A stretch of 64,000 nt of DNA, taken from a virus. Made by a program: the position numbers and the translations under genes. This document shows positions 7,740-15,319 of the stretch, one piece after another; position 1 is the first letter of the stretch, and each line of letters starts with the position of its first letter. The notes under the pieces were generated by a model. It saw only the letters and a program-made list of their open reading frames with translations. It did not search any database and was not told where the DNA came from. The stretch lies in IMG/VR virus record IMGVR_UViG_3300021964_000054, positions 1 to 64,000 of that record. One strand, written 5' to 3'.

Positions 7740-7747
7740 CAAATATA
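7740..7747 (-). promoter_or_regulatory. Candidate Bacteroidota -7 box (TATATTTG) for the antisense gene
   Basis: On the minus strand TATATTTG fits the known Bacteroidota primary-sigma -7 consensus TAnnTTTG. It ends about 18 bases before the ATG at 7722, leaving a short leader. An exact TTTG at -33 is not present, although T-rich sequence is. The 125-base gap separates divergent genes, so one side at least needs a promoter. Confidence 0.4.
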
Positions 7748-7753
7748 CAAAAA

Positions 7754-7879
7754 ATGAAAATAGTAAAAGTAAAATTAAGCGAAATAACAGCTGATCCAAA
7801 TTTAAATTTGTCAGCAAAATATTGGATAAAGAAAAAAAGCAAGAAAAATGGAAAGCAAAAAAGTAAAAATAAATCCTAG
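7754..7879 (+). CDS. Possible 41-residue basic peptide upstream of the UDG gene
   Basis: An ATG at 7754 opens a 41-codon frame that overlaps the start of the glycosylase gene by 32 bases. Its N-terminus MKIVKVKLSEITADPNLN resembles the opening strand and turn of ParB/Srx-like domains (a V-x-L-S-E-I-x-x-x-P pattern). The remainder is Lys/Ser-rich and would be far too short for that fold. It may be a real short peptide, a leader or a remnant. Confidence 0.3.
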   Translation: MKIVKVKLSEITADPNLNLSAKYWIKKKSKKNGKQKSKNKS

Positions 7880-8585
7880 TGAGGTAAGTGACAAATTGTA
7901 TAACGTTCTTAAGGAATCTAATACAGGTTGGCATAATTTATTAAAAGGATTTCTGTTGTCTAAAGATTTTGTAAACATATTGTCTACATTAGAAAATCTT
8001 GTCAATGATGATAAACGATTTACACCTCCTCTTAAGGATGTGTTTAGGGCATTTACAGAATGTCCTCTAGATAAGTTAAGAGTTGTAGTTGTAGGTCAAG
8101 ATCCTTATCCACAGCTTGGAGTAGCAGATGGTATTGCATTTAGCTGCAGCAAGAAAGATAAGAAAGAAGCATCACTGAGATACATACACAAGGCAATTGC
8201 TAAAACTGTCTACAATGATGAAGTAGACTTTAACAGTTTATCCAATGACCTTTCAACTTGGTCAAACCAGGGAATACTTATGCTTAACACAGCTCTCACA
8301 TGTGAGGTTAAAAAAATAGGAACTCATATTGACATATGGAGTCCTTTTATAGCCTATCTGTTTGATATGTTAAACTCTGGAGATCAAGAATTGATTTTTG
8401 TCTTCTTGGGTAAAAAAGCTCAAGGATATGAAGATTTAGTTGATGACATCACACACTTTATATTAAGAGCATCTCATCCAGCATCAGCTGCTTATAATAA
8501 ACAAAAAGAGTGGGATTGTAGTGATGTTTTTAACAAAGTTAATGGAATTTTAGAGGCCCGTGAATGGCCTAAAATTATTTGGTAA
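7848..8585 (+). CDS. ung: Uracil-DNA glycosylase, family 1-like
   Basis: The 245-residue protein has motif A as VVVGQDPYPQLGVADGIAFS, with the water-activating Asp85. WSNQGILMLNTALTC follows, and then ASHPASAAYN with the transition-state His of motif B. The enzyme removes uracil from DNA by cleaving the N-glycosidic bond and starts base-excision repair. One departure is that the usual GQDPYH has Pro88 in place of His. Length is normal for the family. crAss-like phages typically encode such an enzyme beside replication genes. In a phage with its own nucleotide metabolism it would limit dUMP misincorporation or cytosine deamination. A gap of about 40 bases separates it from the helicase. Confidence 0.92.
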   Translation: MESKKVKINPSEVSDKLYNVLKESNTGWHNLLKGFLLSKDFVNILSTLENLVNDDKRFTPPLKDVFRAFTECPLDKLRVVVVGQDPYPQLGVADGIAFSCSKKDKKEASLRYIHKAIAKTVYNDEVDFNSLSNDLSTWSNQGILMLNTALTCEVKKIGTHIDIWSPFIAYLFDMLNSGDQELIFVFLGKKAQGYEDLVDDITHFILRASHPASAAYNKQKEWDCSDVFNKVNGILEAREWPKIIW

Positions 8586-8625
8586 ATAGACTGATTTTCA
8601 GTATTTTTACATACACAAAAATCAT

Positions 8626-9606
8626 ATGAGTATACCAATTTTAAACAAGCCTTGGAAGAGGATAGGAGATGTATTGCAAGAAAGTATCGACTATATTCAA
8701 AAGAAGGCTGCAGGTATTATCAAATCTCTAAAAACTAGATGGAAACAATTCAATTCTATTGGTCTTAATGGTATTGAATGGCAATCTTTGTATGTATTGG
8801 CCGCAAGACCTGGTGTTGGTAAAACACTAATTGCAGCTACTATTGCAAGAGATCTTCCTAAGTTAAACAGAGATCAAGAATTTGCGATTTTACATTTTCA
8901 ATTTGAAATGTTGGGCAGAAACATGGGTATAAGAGAGTTATCTGCCGCAAACAATCTGGATGTTAGATACATTCAATCTGCAGAAGATGATGGTATGCCT
9001 CCTTTGTCAGAAGGAGATTTAGATAAACTTAAGAAGTATGCTGAATCTCAAAAAGATAGAGAAGAGTATGTCATTGACAAAGTCAGTACAGTTAATCAGA
9101 TGAAAGAGTACATATATGCTTTTTACAAAGATAAAAAAATGCCAATGGTTGTAACTCTTGATCACACTTTGTTGGTAAAACAAGGTGCATCAGAAACTCA
9201 CCGGCAACAGACACTGCAGAATTTAGCAACAATGATGACTGAGGTAAAGAATGATTTACCTGTCACATTTATTGTCTTAACACAGCTTAATCGTGAGATT
9301 GATGATGCAGAAAGACAAAAACCAGGTAAATTATCAAACTATCCTACAGAAGCTGATGTGTATGGTAGTGATTATTTACTTCAATGTGCGGATGTAATGA
9401 TTGCATACAACAGACCAGCTAAATACAATTTAGCACAATATGGTCCGCAAAAGTTTGCAATTGAACCAAAAGACAAGTTTTTACTTGCAGCACATGTTAT
9501 AAAGAATAGATTTGGAGTAACAAGCATTCAATGGTATAAAGCAAATTATGCTACAATGTCTATTGAAGAAGCTCCAACACCAAAATCAGCATCATTTACA
9601 AGTTAA
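8626..9606 (+). CDS. DnaB-like replicative helicase (RecA-fold core)
   Basis: The 326-residue protein has Walker A ARPGVGKT (residues 60-67). It also has a beta-strand MVVTLDHTLLV that fits the Walker B region, then TFIVLTQLNREID, matching the DnaB motif with Gln/Asn sensors, and a late ADVMIAYNRPA strand. It lacks the N-terminal primase-binding domain of cellular DnaB, having only about 50 residues before the core. It should form a ring that unwinds the fork in the 5'-3' direction, working with the separate primase at 11830. Only 10 bases separate it from the next gene. Confidence 0.88.
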   Translation: MSIPILNKPWKRIGDVLQESIDYIQKKAAGIIKSLKTRWKQFNSIGLNGIEWQSLYVLAARPGVGKTLIAATIARDLPKLNRDQEFAILHFQFEMLGRNMGIRELSAANNLDVRYIQSAEDDGMPPLSEGDLDKLKKYAESQKDREEYVIDKVSTVNQMKEYIYAFYKDKKMPMVVTLDHTLLVKQGASETHRQQTLQNLATMMTEVKNDLPVTFIVLTQLNREIDDAERQKPGKLSNYPTEADVYGSDYLLQCADVMIAYNRPAKYNLAQYGPQKFAIEPKDKFLLAAHVIKNRFGVTSIQWYKANYATMSIEEAPTPKSASFTS

Positions 9607-9616
9607 ATTATTAATT

Positions 9617-10246
9617 ATGAGTTTTAAAGCAGAAGACAAACCTAAAAAACACATCAGTGAGTTAACAAAAGAACTCAAGCCTTTTTGGGAAAGCCTGTTT
9701 GATGCCTATGAAATAGGTAATCCAACATTTGGAGCAAAGCTAGGCTATATGGGTAAAGAGTTTGGAGAACCACGAGTTGCATGTGTTAGGTTTTTTCCTA
9801 ATGAATTAAGCAGTGGTAATGATTATTATCTAGAATTGTTCAATTGGGATCAAGATCCTTTTCATGAAGGTCAGAGAGTTTTGTATAGACATAAGTTTGA
9901 TTCTGAGTGGGAGAAAAAGATTGGATCTAAGTATGTAGAAGTAGAAGTTGCATCTTTATCTACCCCTACATATGCTGTTAAAGTTTCTGATCTTGAATTA
10001 GTTAACGAGACAGACATTAAAGCAGCTTATCCAGAACTTGATACCAATACTGCTTCTGAAAAAGATGAGGTTCCTTGGCATGAAGATGAGGAAAAGCAAA
10101 CTGAGATGTTCATTGAGCAAGAAGATGATCATTATACAAAGATGACGATTAGAGACTTGTACTGCATGATGAATGAAGTACCTATGTCAAATAAAAAGTG
10201 GTTAAATACATTAATTAAAAATGGTTCAGAATGGAAGAAAAAGTAA
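9617..10246 (+). CDS. Hypothetical replication-module protein
   Basis: The start at the ATG at 9617 gives 209 residues, opening MSFKAEDKPKKHISELTKEL. Longer upstream readings overlap the helicase and look non-coding. The central part is beta-rich (PRVACVRFFPNELSSGNDYYLELFNWD and KYVEVEVASLSTPTYAVKVSDLELV), and an acidic segment precedes a short helical tail. Position between the helicase and the AAA ATPase suggests a replication accessory role such as loader or ssDNA binding. No motif shows this. It overlaps the next gene by 16 bases. Confidence 0.65.
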   Translation: MSFKAEDKPKKHISELTKELKPFWESLFDAYEIGNPTFGAKLGYMGKEFGEPRVACVRFFPNELSSGNDYYLELFNWDQDPFHEGQRVLYRHKFDSEWEKKIGSKYVEVEVASLSTPTYAVKVSDLELVNETDIKAAYPELDTNTASEKDEVPWHEDEEKQTEMFIEQEDDHYTKMTIRDLYCMMNEVPMSNKKWLNTLIKNGSEWKKK

Positions 10247-10995
10247 AAGTAAAAGGTGTTAAACTTCCCACAAAAAAAGTAAAGGCTATTAGTCAAAGTC
10301 CCAAAAACATGATTATTTTCAGCAAGCCTAAAGTTGGTAAAACAACTTTGTTATCACAATTAGATAACTGCTTAATCATAGATTTGGAAGATGGTTCTGA
10401 TTATGTAGATGCCTTAAAAGTTAAAGCGAGTTCTGTAGCTGACATCAAGGAGATTGGAGAGGCTATAATTAAGGCAGATAAGCCTTATAAGTATATTGCA
10501 TTAGATACAATAACCGCATTAGAGACAATATGTATTCCTTATGCTGAACAATTGTATTCAAAAAGTCCAATGGGCGCAGCATGGTTTGAGAAAGGTAAAC
10601 CTAAATATGGGAGCATATTAAATATGCCAAATGGTGCAGGTTATCCTTGGCTTAGACAAGCTTTTGAGAAAGTTATTGGATATGTTAAGACATTAGCACC
10701 ACATATCATTCTTATTGGACACATAAAAGATATTCTTCTTGAGAAAGGTGGATCAGAATTTAGTGCGCTAGATTTAGATCTTACAGGTAAACTTAAAAGA
10801 ATATCTACATCACAATCAGATGCAGTTGGTTATCTTTACAGAAAAGGTAATCAGAATATTTTGAGTTTTAAGACAAGTGATGAAGTATCTTGTGGAGCTC
10901 GTCCAGAGCACCTTAGAAACAAAGAGATTGTTATCTCTGAAATGAAAGAAGACGGATCTATCCAATCAAATTGGGATAAGATCTATATTGATTAA
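10231..10995 (+). CDS. AAA_24-like RecA-fold ATPase
   Basis: The 254-residue protein carries MIIFSKPKVGKTTLLSQL (P-loop at residues 31-39), where the first Gly of the Walker A consensus is Ser. LIIDLEDGSDYVDAL follows, then IALDTITAL as a Walker B-type strand, and HIILIGHIKD. This pattern matches the AAA_24 phage ATPase family, often found next to single-strand-annealing or ssDNA-binding proteins. The likely role is a recombination mediator or Sak4-like recombinase. The adjacent gene may supply the ssDNA-binding partner. Confidence is good for the fold and moderate for the role. Confidence 0.82.
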   Translation: MEEKVKVKGVKLPTKKVKAISQSPKNMIIFSKPKVGKTTLLSQLDNCLIIDLEDGSDYVDALKVKASSVADIKEIGEAIIKADKPYKYIALDTITALETICIPYAEQLYSKSPMGAAWFEKGKPKYGSILNMPNGAGYPWLRQAFEKVIGYVKTLAPHIILIGHIKDILLEKGGSEFSALDLDLTGKLKRISTSQSDAVGYLYRKGNQNILSFKTSDEVSCGARPEHLRNKEIVISEMKEDGSIQSNWDKIYID

Positions 10996-11018
10996 TCTAT
11001 AATTTAAATTTAAAAAGT

Positions 11019-11765
11019 ATGTTTAAAGCAACAGACGCAGGTACAGGAGGAGCAAGTAAAATCCTCAAACCAGGAACACACTTATGTCGTATTGTAGACA
11101 TTAGAGTAGAAACTCCACCTTATGACAGCAACAATCGCCAAATTCAATTAGTATTGGAAGGGATAGATCAAGGAGACAGTTTTGAAGGTGTCTTTATTGA
11201 TAAGGATAAACCAGAACTAGGGAAATACAGAGGGATGGTTGCAACTGTTAAGCATGATCTTTATGATGTTAAAGATTTTGAATGGCAAGGAGAAAATATT
11301 CCCAAAGAACAGCAAATCTATAATTGGATAAACAAATTGGCAAGAGGTTTAGGTGCTCTAGGAGAAATGAACGCTAACAATGTATCCGGTGAAACAATTG
11401 AAGATTATGTTTCTGAAGCAAAAAAGTATATTGTTAATCCAGATGTATGGGCTTACTTTACTATTTGTGGTAAAGAGTACTACACTGAGGGGTACAATCA
11501 ACCAAACTACAGGTTATTCTTAGCATGCAAAAGTATGCTTGATAAAGAGGATAGACCTAAATACAAAAACAAGAATCCGTTTATCTTAGCGGAAGACAAT
11601 TCTGATGAATATGTGGCAGAATTACTAAATAGCGATAAGTTTATTAACTTTGATCCTGCTATTCATATTATAAAAGCTAAAGCTCCTGAAGCTCCTGCAG
11701 AGATAGATAGTTTTAGTTCAAACGGGCAAGCAAGTGATAGTCAGGGATCTGACCTTGATTTGTAA
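11019..11765 (+). CDS. Probable ssDNA-binding or recombination partner protein
   Basis: The 248-residue protein opens with a Gly-rich ATDAGTGGASKILKPGTHLC. A beta-rich N-terminal half follows (RIVDIRVETPPYDSNNRQIQ, then LVLEGIDQGDSFEGVFID), resembling an OB-fold core. The end is disordered, Ser/Gly/Asp-rich and acidic (GSDLDL), as in ssDNA-binding proteins whose acidic tail recruits partners. Proteins of this layout (DUF669-like) often follow AAA_24 ATPases in phages. I infer a single-strand-binding role from tail and context only. A strong terminator follows. Confidence 0.55.
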   Translation: MFKATDAGTGGASKILKPGTHLCRIVDIRVETPPYDSNNRQIQLVLEGIDQGDSFEGVFIDKDKPELGKYRGMVATVKHDLYDVKDFEWQGENIPKEQQIYNWINKLARGLGALGEMNANNVSGETIEDYVSEAKKYIVNPDVWAYFTICGKEYYTEGYNQPNYRLFLACKSMLDKEDRPKYKNKNPFILAEDNSDEYVAELLNSDKFINFDPAIHIIKAKAPEAPAEIDSFSSNGQASDSQGSDLDL

Positions 11766-11787
11766 GCCTTTTTTTTCATAGTTGAGA

Positions 11788-11818
11788 GGGTGTCATTAGT
11801 TTGACACCCTTTTTTTTA
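11788..11818 (+). terminator. Strong rho-independent terminator
   Basis: The stem GGGTGTCA (11788-11795) pairs perfectly with TGACACCC (11802-11809) over a 6-base loop, followed by a run of nine T bases. It ends the helicase-ATPase operon. Transcription of the primase gene, which begins 12 bases later, therefore needs read-through or its own promoter. Confidence 0.9.
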
Positions 11819-11829
11819 TCTTTGAGCCT

Positions 11830-12825
11830 ATGTTTTCAAGCAATCATTATATAGAAGATGTAAATGACATACCACCAAGGTGGATTTTTGAGAACTATCT
11901 TGATTTAAATGTACCATTGAACGGTAATAGAGTAAGGATAAAAAGTTTATTCAATCCTGCAGACAAAACTCCTTCCATGTTTATTTACTATAACAGGGAT
12001 TGTAACTGTTATAAGTTTAAATGCTTTTCAACAGGAAAAGGAGGAGGTGCTGTAGATTTGATGATGCATATTTGGAATGTAGATTTTAAACAGACTTGTG
12101 ACAAAATCATCAAAGACTATAGTGACTATCTAAAAGATGGAAAATCCCCAGAAAAACAAACTTTTGATTTAGTTACCTGGGTTCCTGGTTCTTTTGAGCA
12201 TAGGAAGTGGACAACAGCTGATGCAAAATACTGGTCACAGTTCAATATTGGAAGTGACCTTTTAGAAGAGCATGGTGTATATCCATTGAAGTCTTATAAG
12301 ATGTTTAAATACAACTCTGATGATACAATTGTAGATTCTTTTGAAATTTGTGGAAATCATATATATGGTTTTTATGATACAAAAGGAAATCTATGCAAGA
12401 TATACCAACCTTACAAAAAAGAAAGAAAGTTCATAAAAATAACTGACTATTTACAGGGAAGCGATCAACTTAAAGCAAACAAATACTTAGTAATAGCATC
12501 ATCCCTTAAAGACATAATGACCATAAAAAGCTTAGGCTTTAGAGTTGACGTAGTTGCTCCTCATAGTGAGAATACTTTAATTAGCAGTGAGATCATGAAG
12601 ACATACAAGAAACTATACAAAGCTGTTGTTTCTGTACTGGATAGTGACCAGGCGGGTATAAATGCTATGAAAGAATATGAAGAAGCATATGGAGTACCAT
12701 TTTGTTATCTACCTTTAGAGAAAGATATCAGTGACATCGTTAAACATCATGGAAAAGATGTTGCGCTGCGGGAATTATCTCCAAAGTTAGACAGAGCAAT
12801 AGAAAAATATCTTCAGAAAAATTAG
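11830..12825 (+). CDS. DnaG-type primase with degenerate zinc finger and Toprim domain
   Basis: The 331-residue protein has an N-terminal region like a CHC2 zinc finger: SLFNPADKTPSMFIYY, then YKFKCFSTGKGGGAVDLM. The Cys/His ligands are mostly lost, as CPFH is replaced by NPAD and the second knuckle has only one Cys. A Toprim domain follows, with YLVIASSLKDIMTIKSLG and the metal-binding VLDSDQAG (Asp271 and Asp273). It makes RNA primers for lagging-strand synthesis and should work with the separate DnaB-like helicase. No C-terminal helicase-binding domain is obvious. Confidence 0.82.
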   Translation: MFSSNHYIEDVNDIPPRWIFENYLDLNVPLNGNRVRIKSLFNPADKTPSMFIYYNRDCNCYKFKCFSTGKGGGAVDLMMHIWNVDFKQTCDKIIKDYSDYLKDGKSPEKQTFDLVTWVPGSFEHRKWTTADAKYWSQFNIGSDLLEEHGVYPLKSYKMFKYNSDDTIVDSFEICGNHIYGFYDTKGNLCKIYQPYKKERKFIKITDYLQGSDQLKANKYLVIASSLKDIMTIKSLGFRVDVVAPHSENTLISSEIMKTYKKLYKAVVSVLDSDQAGINAMKEYEEAYGVPFCYLPLEKDISDIVKHHGKDVALRELSPKLDRAIEKYLQKN

Positions 12826-12833
12826 TATGTTTG
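12826..12833 (+). promoter_or_regulatory. Candidate -7 box TATGTTTG
   Basis: TATGTTTG directly follows the primase stop codon and lies 18 bases before the ATG at 12852. It fits the Bacteroidota TAnnTTTG consensus, but no clear TTTG at -33 is present, so it may be chance in A+T-rich DNA. If real, it would give the downstream endonuclease gene its own host-type promoter. Confidence 0.25.
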
Positions 12834-12851
12834 CCTATAATCTGAAGACTT

Positions 12852-13313
12852 ATGATTAATTGGCAATGTGACTTCAACAAGAAGACAAGATTTGTTTCTT
12901 GTATTGAAGATTTTGACAGCCATGAGAATCTTGTTGGCTTTGTGTATAAAATCACAAACTTAAAGACCGGCAAGTTTTATATTGGTAAAAAGAGCTTTTT
13001 TCACACAAGAAAAACAGCTATCTCTAAAAGAGAAAAAGCCCAAACTGGAACCAAAAAAAGATTTAAGCGAGTATCTAAAGAGTCAAATTGGTTGACTTAT
13101 TATGGATCATGTAAAGAGCTTAAAGACGATATAGGCCAAATGGGAGCTGATCTTTTTAAAAGAGAAATCCTTGAAGTATGTTGTACTAAAAAGTATCTAG
13201 GATACTGCGAAGTAAAGCATCAAATTATAAATGATGTACTTGGCAAAGAAAGCTATAATGGAAACATTTTAGGAAGATACTACCCCAAGGACATAGAAAA
13301 TTGTAACAAATAA
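12852..13313 (+). CDS. GIY-YIG (SegE-like) endonuclease
   Basis: The 153-residue protein has VGFVYKITNLKTGKFYIGKKSF at about residues 29-50, where V-Y and Y-I-G form the GIY-YIG core. A basic stretch follows (TKKRFKRVSKESNWLTYYGS), then FKREILEVC and YCEVKHQIINDVL with the catalytic Glu position. The layout matches phage SegE-type free-standing homing endonucleases, which nick or cut DNA and spread their own gene. It lies between primase and exonuclease, a typical insertion place. A domesticated repair nuclease is the alternative. It ends 3 bases before the next gene. Confidence 0.8.
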   Translation: MINWQCDFNKKTRFVSCIEDFDSHENLVGFVYKITNLKTGKFYIGKKSFFHTRKTAISKREKAQTGTKKRFKRVSKESNWLTYYGSCKELKDDIGQMGADLFKREILEVCCTKKYLGYCEVKHQIINDVLGKESYNGNILGRYYPKDIENCNK

Positions 13314-13316
13314 TAT

Positions 13317-14360
13317 ATGGCAGCAAGTAAATTTATAACGCCACCGCCTCTTTCAGAGAGGATTTCAAAAGAAGAAGAGTTCTTTGCGAAGAACTTTTAC
13401 TTGTCTTATTCAGGATTAAACAAATTGTTATATAGTCCTGCTTTGTTTTATAGTCACTACGTACTTAAACAAAGAGATGACAGCTATGATCAGAACATGG
13501 TTGAAGGAAGCTTGATTCATTGTCTTCTTTTAGATAAAGAAAACTTTGATGATAAGTTTGTACTTAGCCCAGCTGATACACCAAGTGATTCTCAAAGAGA
13601 TATATTGGATTCTTTATACATTCACTATAAGTCCCTTGAAGACGACTCAAGAGAAGAACTTCATGATTTTTCAGGAGCTGTTCTAGACTTGTTAGAGGAC
13701 AGAAACCTGTATCAATCTATGAAAGAGTCAACAAGAATTGATAAAATGATAAACGAAACTACAAATGCTTATTGGGAATATCTCAAAAAAGCTGAAGGTA
13801 AGTTAATCATTGATCAGGATACTTATGACTTTGCAAGATCTGTAGTAGACAAGATTACAACAAACTCTGTTGTAATGGATACTATGGGTTTCTTTGGAGA
13901 TGAAATGAATGGAATTTCATGCACCAATGAAGTTGAGTTAATGATGGAGGCTGATGTTTCAGACTATCCATTTGGATTTAGAGGTTTTGTAGATAACCTT
14001 GTTATTGACAAAGAGAATAGAATCATTAGAATAAATGATCTCAAAAAAACAAGCAAGACATTGTCTACTTTTCCAGATTCAATTGAATATTTCAACTATT
14101 GGGCTCAAGCAGCTTTGTATACAATCTTAATAGAGGATGCTTTCTTAAGTCTTCCAATCTATGATGGATGGTCTACTGAATTTAGATTCATAGTTGTTGA
14201 TTCTCAAATGCAAATTGCTCCAATAAAAGTGTCTAGTGAAACTATGGCACAATGGAAGGAGAAACTTAAAGATGCCTTACTAAAAGCTTCTTACCATTTT
14301 GAGAAACGTAATTTTGAAGCACCTTATGAGTTTTTAACTGATAAAGAATTGGTAATATGA
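13317..14360 (+). CDS. PD-(D/E)XK exonuclease (RecE / Cas4-like)
   Basis: The 347-residue protein opens with YLSYSGLNKLLYSPALFYSH, the typical S-x-S-x-L-xx-L-xx-P-x-x-F entry of RecE/YqaJ-type nucleases. GSLIHCLLL follows, with the motif His. FGFRGFVDNLV precedes IIRINDLKKTSK, where the Asp and the Asp-x-Lys are the metal-binding core. YWAQAALYTILIE carries the Gln-xxx-Tyr motif. It should degrade DNA ends 5'-3' for recombination or genome processing. The AAA_24-like ATPase and the possible SSB upstream would complete a recombination set. It overlaps the next gene by 4 bases. Confidence 0.85.
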   Translation: MAASKFITPPPLSERISKEEEFFAKNFYLSYSGLNKLLYSPALFYSHYVLKQRDDSYDQNMVEGSLIHCLLLDKENFDDKFVLSPADTPSDSQRDILDSLYIHYKSLEDDSREELHDFSGAVLDLLEDRNLYQSMKESTRIDKMINETTNAYWEYLKKAEGKLIIDQDTYDFARSVVDKITTNSVVMDTMGFFGDEMNGISCTNEVELMMEADVSDYPFGFRGFVDNLVIDKENRIIRINDLKKTSKTLSTFPDSIEYFNYWAQAALYTILIEDAFLSLPIYDGWSTEFRFIVVDSQMQIAPIKVSSETMAQWKEKLKDALLKASYHFEKRNFEAPYEFLTDKELVI

Positions 14361-14908
14361 TAAAAGATATTTATAGGGATTATTTCCAAAAATCATTTAC
14401 TTTTCTTTACCCACTCTTAGGATTTAAGAGAAAAAAGCATCCCAAGCCAGTGCATACATTTATGTATTGGCCTGGTGAAGATGTTAGCAATTGCAATCTT
14501 TATTGTCTTTACAAGAAAGATGATAGCGAAACATGGAAGCTTTTTGAAGAAGGCAATTTGATAAATCATGAGAGATTAGAGAGATGTGAAAACATAGATG
14601 ATGACCACATTCTTTATGTTTTTAATCTTTCTAGCTTTAAAGATGATTTTGATCACATTGCTAATGGTAAGTATTCTCAATTTTCAAGAGAAGCTAAGAA
14701 AAGAATATCTGACTATTACGGAGTGCATACTCCTGAATGGGTTTATATTGAATCCTTTTTATTTCCATCAAAGTATTATGGCATTTATGCTGAAATACTT
14801 AATTGTGAAGAAAACCAACTAAAAGATGTTGGTGAACTTTGTCCAAAGTATGATCCTCATAAGGAAACTTTTGACAAGGATTCTTTTTTATTAATGGCTA
14901 ACACATAA
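14357..14908 (+). CDS. Hypothetical protein
   Basis: The 183-residue protein overlaps the exonuclease stop by 4 bases. It is aromatic-rich (Tyr and Phe throughout) and has a basic N-terminal segment KRKKHPKPVH. A central IDDDHILYVFNLSSFKDDFDHI and a WVYIESFLFPSKYYGIYAEIL strand suggest a mixed alpha/beta fold. I see no motif for enzyme activity. Coupling to the exonuclease and polymerase neighbours points to DNA metabolism by context only. Confidence 0.65.
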   Translation: MIKDIYRDYFQKSFTFLYPLLGFKRKKHPKPVHTFMYWPGEDVSNCNLYCLYKKDDSETWKLFEEGNLINHERLERCENIDDDHILYVFNLSSFKDDFDHIANGKYSQFSREAKKRISDYYGVHTPEWVYIESFLFPSKYYGIYAEILNCEENQLKDVGELCPKYDPHKETFDKDSFLLMANT

Positions 14909-14918
14909 ATAAATAAAT

Positions 14919-15317
14919 ATGGCAACAAAAAAAATGTACGAAAGCATGCTTGTTTATAGAAGCAACTGGTACGGAAAAGACAGTTTCAGAATGATGCCCA
15001 TTACTGATGATTGTCCATTTTTGGAAGTGATTTTTGATCCTTCTACAAAAGTTCTTGCAGTTATTGGAAGAAGTATGAAAGACAAACCTCAAATGGTTCC
15101 AAAATTAAATGGCAAAGGGCAGCCAATCACAGTTAAAAGTGCTGAAGGTACAGCTGGATTGGCGGAAGAAAGACTTGTGTTTGAGTCTTACTATGAATAC
15201 TATGTTGATGATCCAGAGGATATTAAAAACTTCGTAAAGATGTATGCGTTAAACTTTGATCATCCAGCAGTTAGTATTTTTGAAACAATTTTTGAAGAAG
15301 AAAAAGTAGAAGAGTAA
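14919..15317 (+). CDS. Hypothetical conserved-type replication-module protein
   Basis: The 132-residue product has an N-terminal beta-rich half (ESMLVYRSNWYGKDSFRMMP, then FLEVIFDPSTKVLAVIGR) and a helical acidic C-terminus (DPEDIKNFVKMYALNF). The pattern could be a small OB or SH3-like fold binding DNA or the polymerase that starts 2 bases after its stop. No family is recognised. Operon position is the only clue to function. Confidence 0.65.
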   Translation: MATKKMYESMLVYRSNWYGKDSFRMMPITDDCPFLEVIFDPSTKVLAVIGRSMKDKPQMVPKLNGKGQPITVKSAEGTAGLAEERLVFESYYEYYVDDPEDIKNFVKMYALNFDHPAVSIFETIFEEEKVEE

Positions 15318-15319
15318 AT

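Noticed and set aside
7723-7842. Extension of the antisense gene to 7842 as a membrane-like N-terminus
   Set aside because: The extra 40 residues are a Phe/Ile-rich translation of an A-rich promoter gap, and the ATG at 7722 has a TATATTTG box at the right distance.
9548-9616. Upstream extension of the gene at 9617 into the helicase gene
   Set aside because: The added residues are Gln/His/Leu-rich out-of-frame helicase sequence, and a good ATG stands just after the helicase stop.
11800-11824. TTTG...TATCTTTG as a promoter for the primase gene
   Set aside because: Spacing is only 13 bases instead of about 19, it overlaps the terminator hairpin, and the leader would be almost zero.
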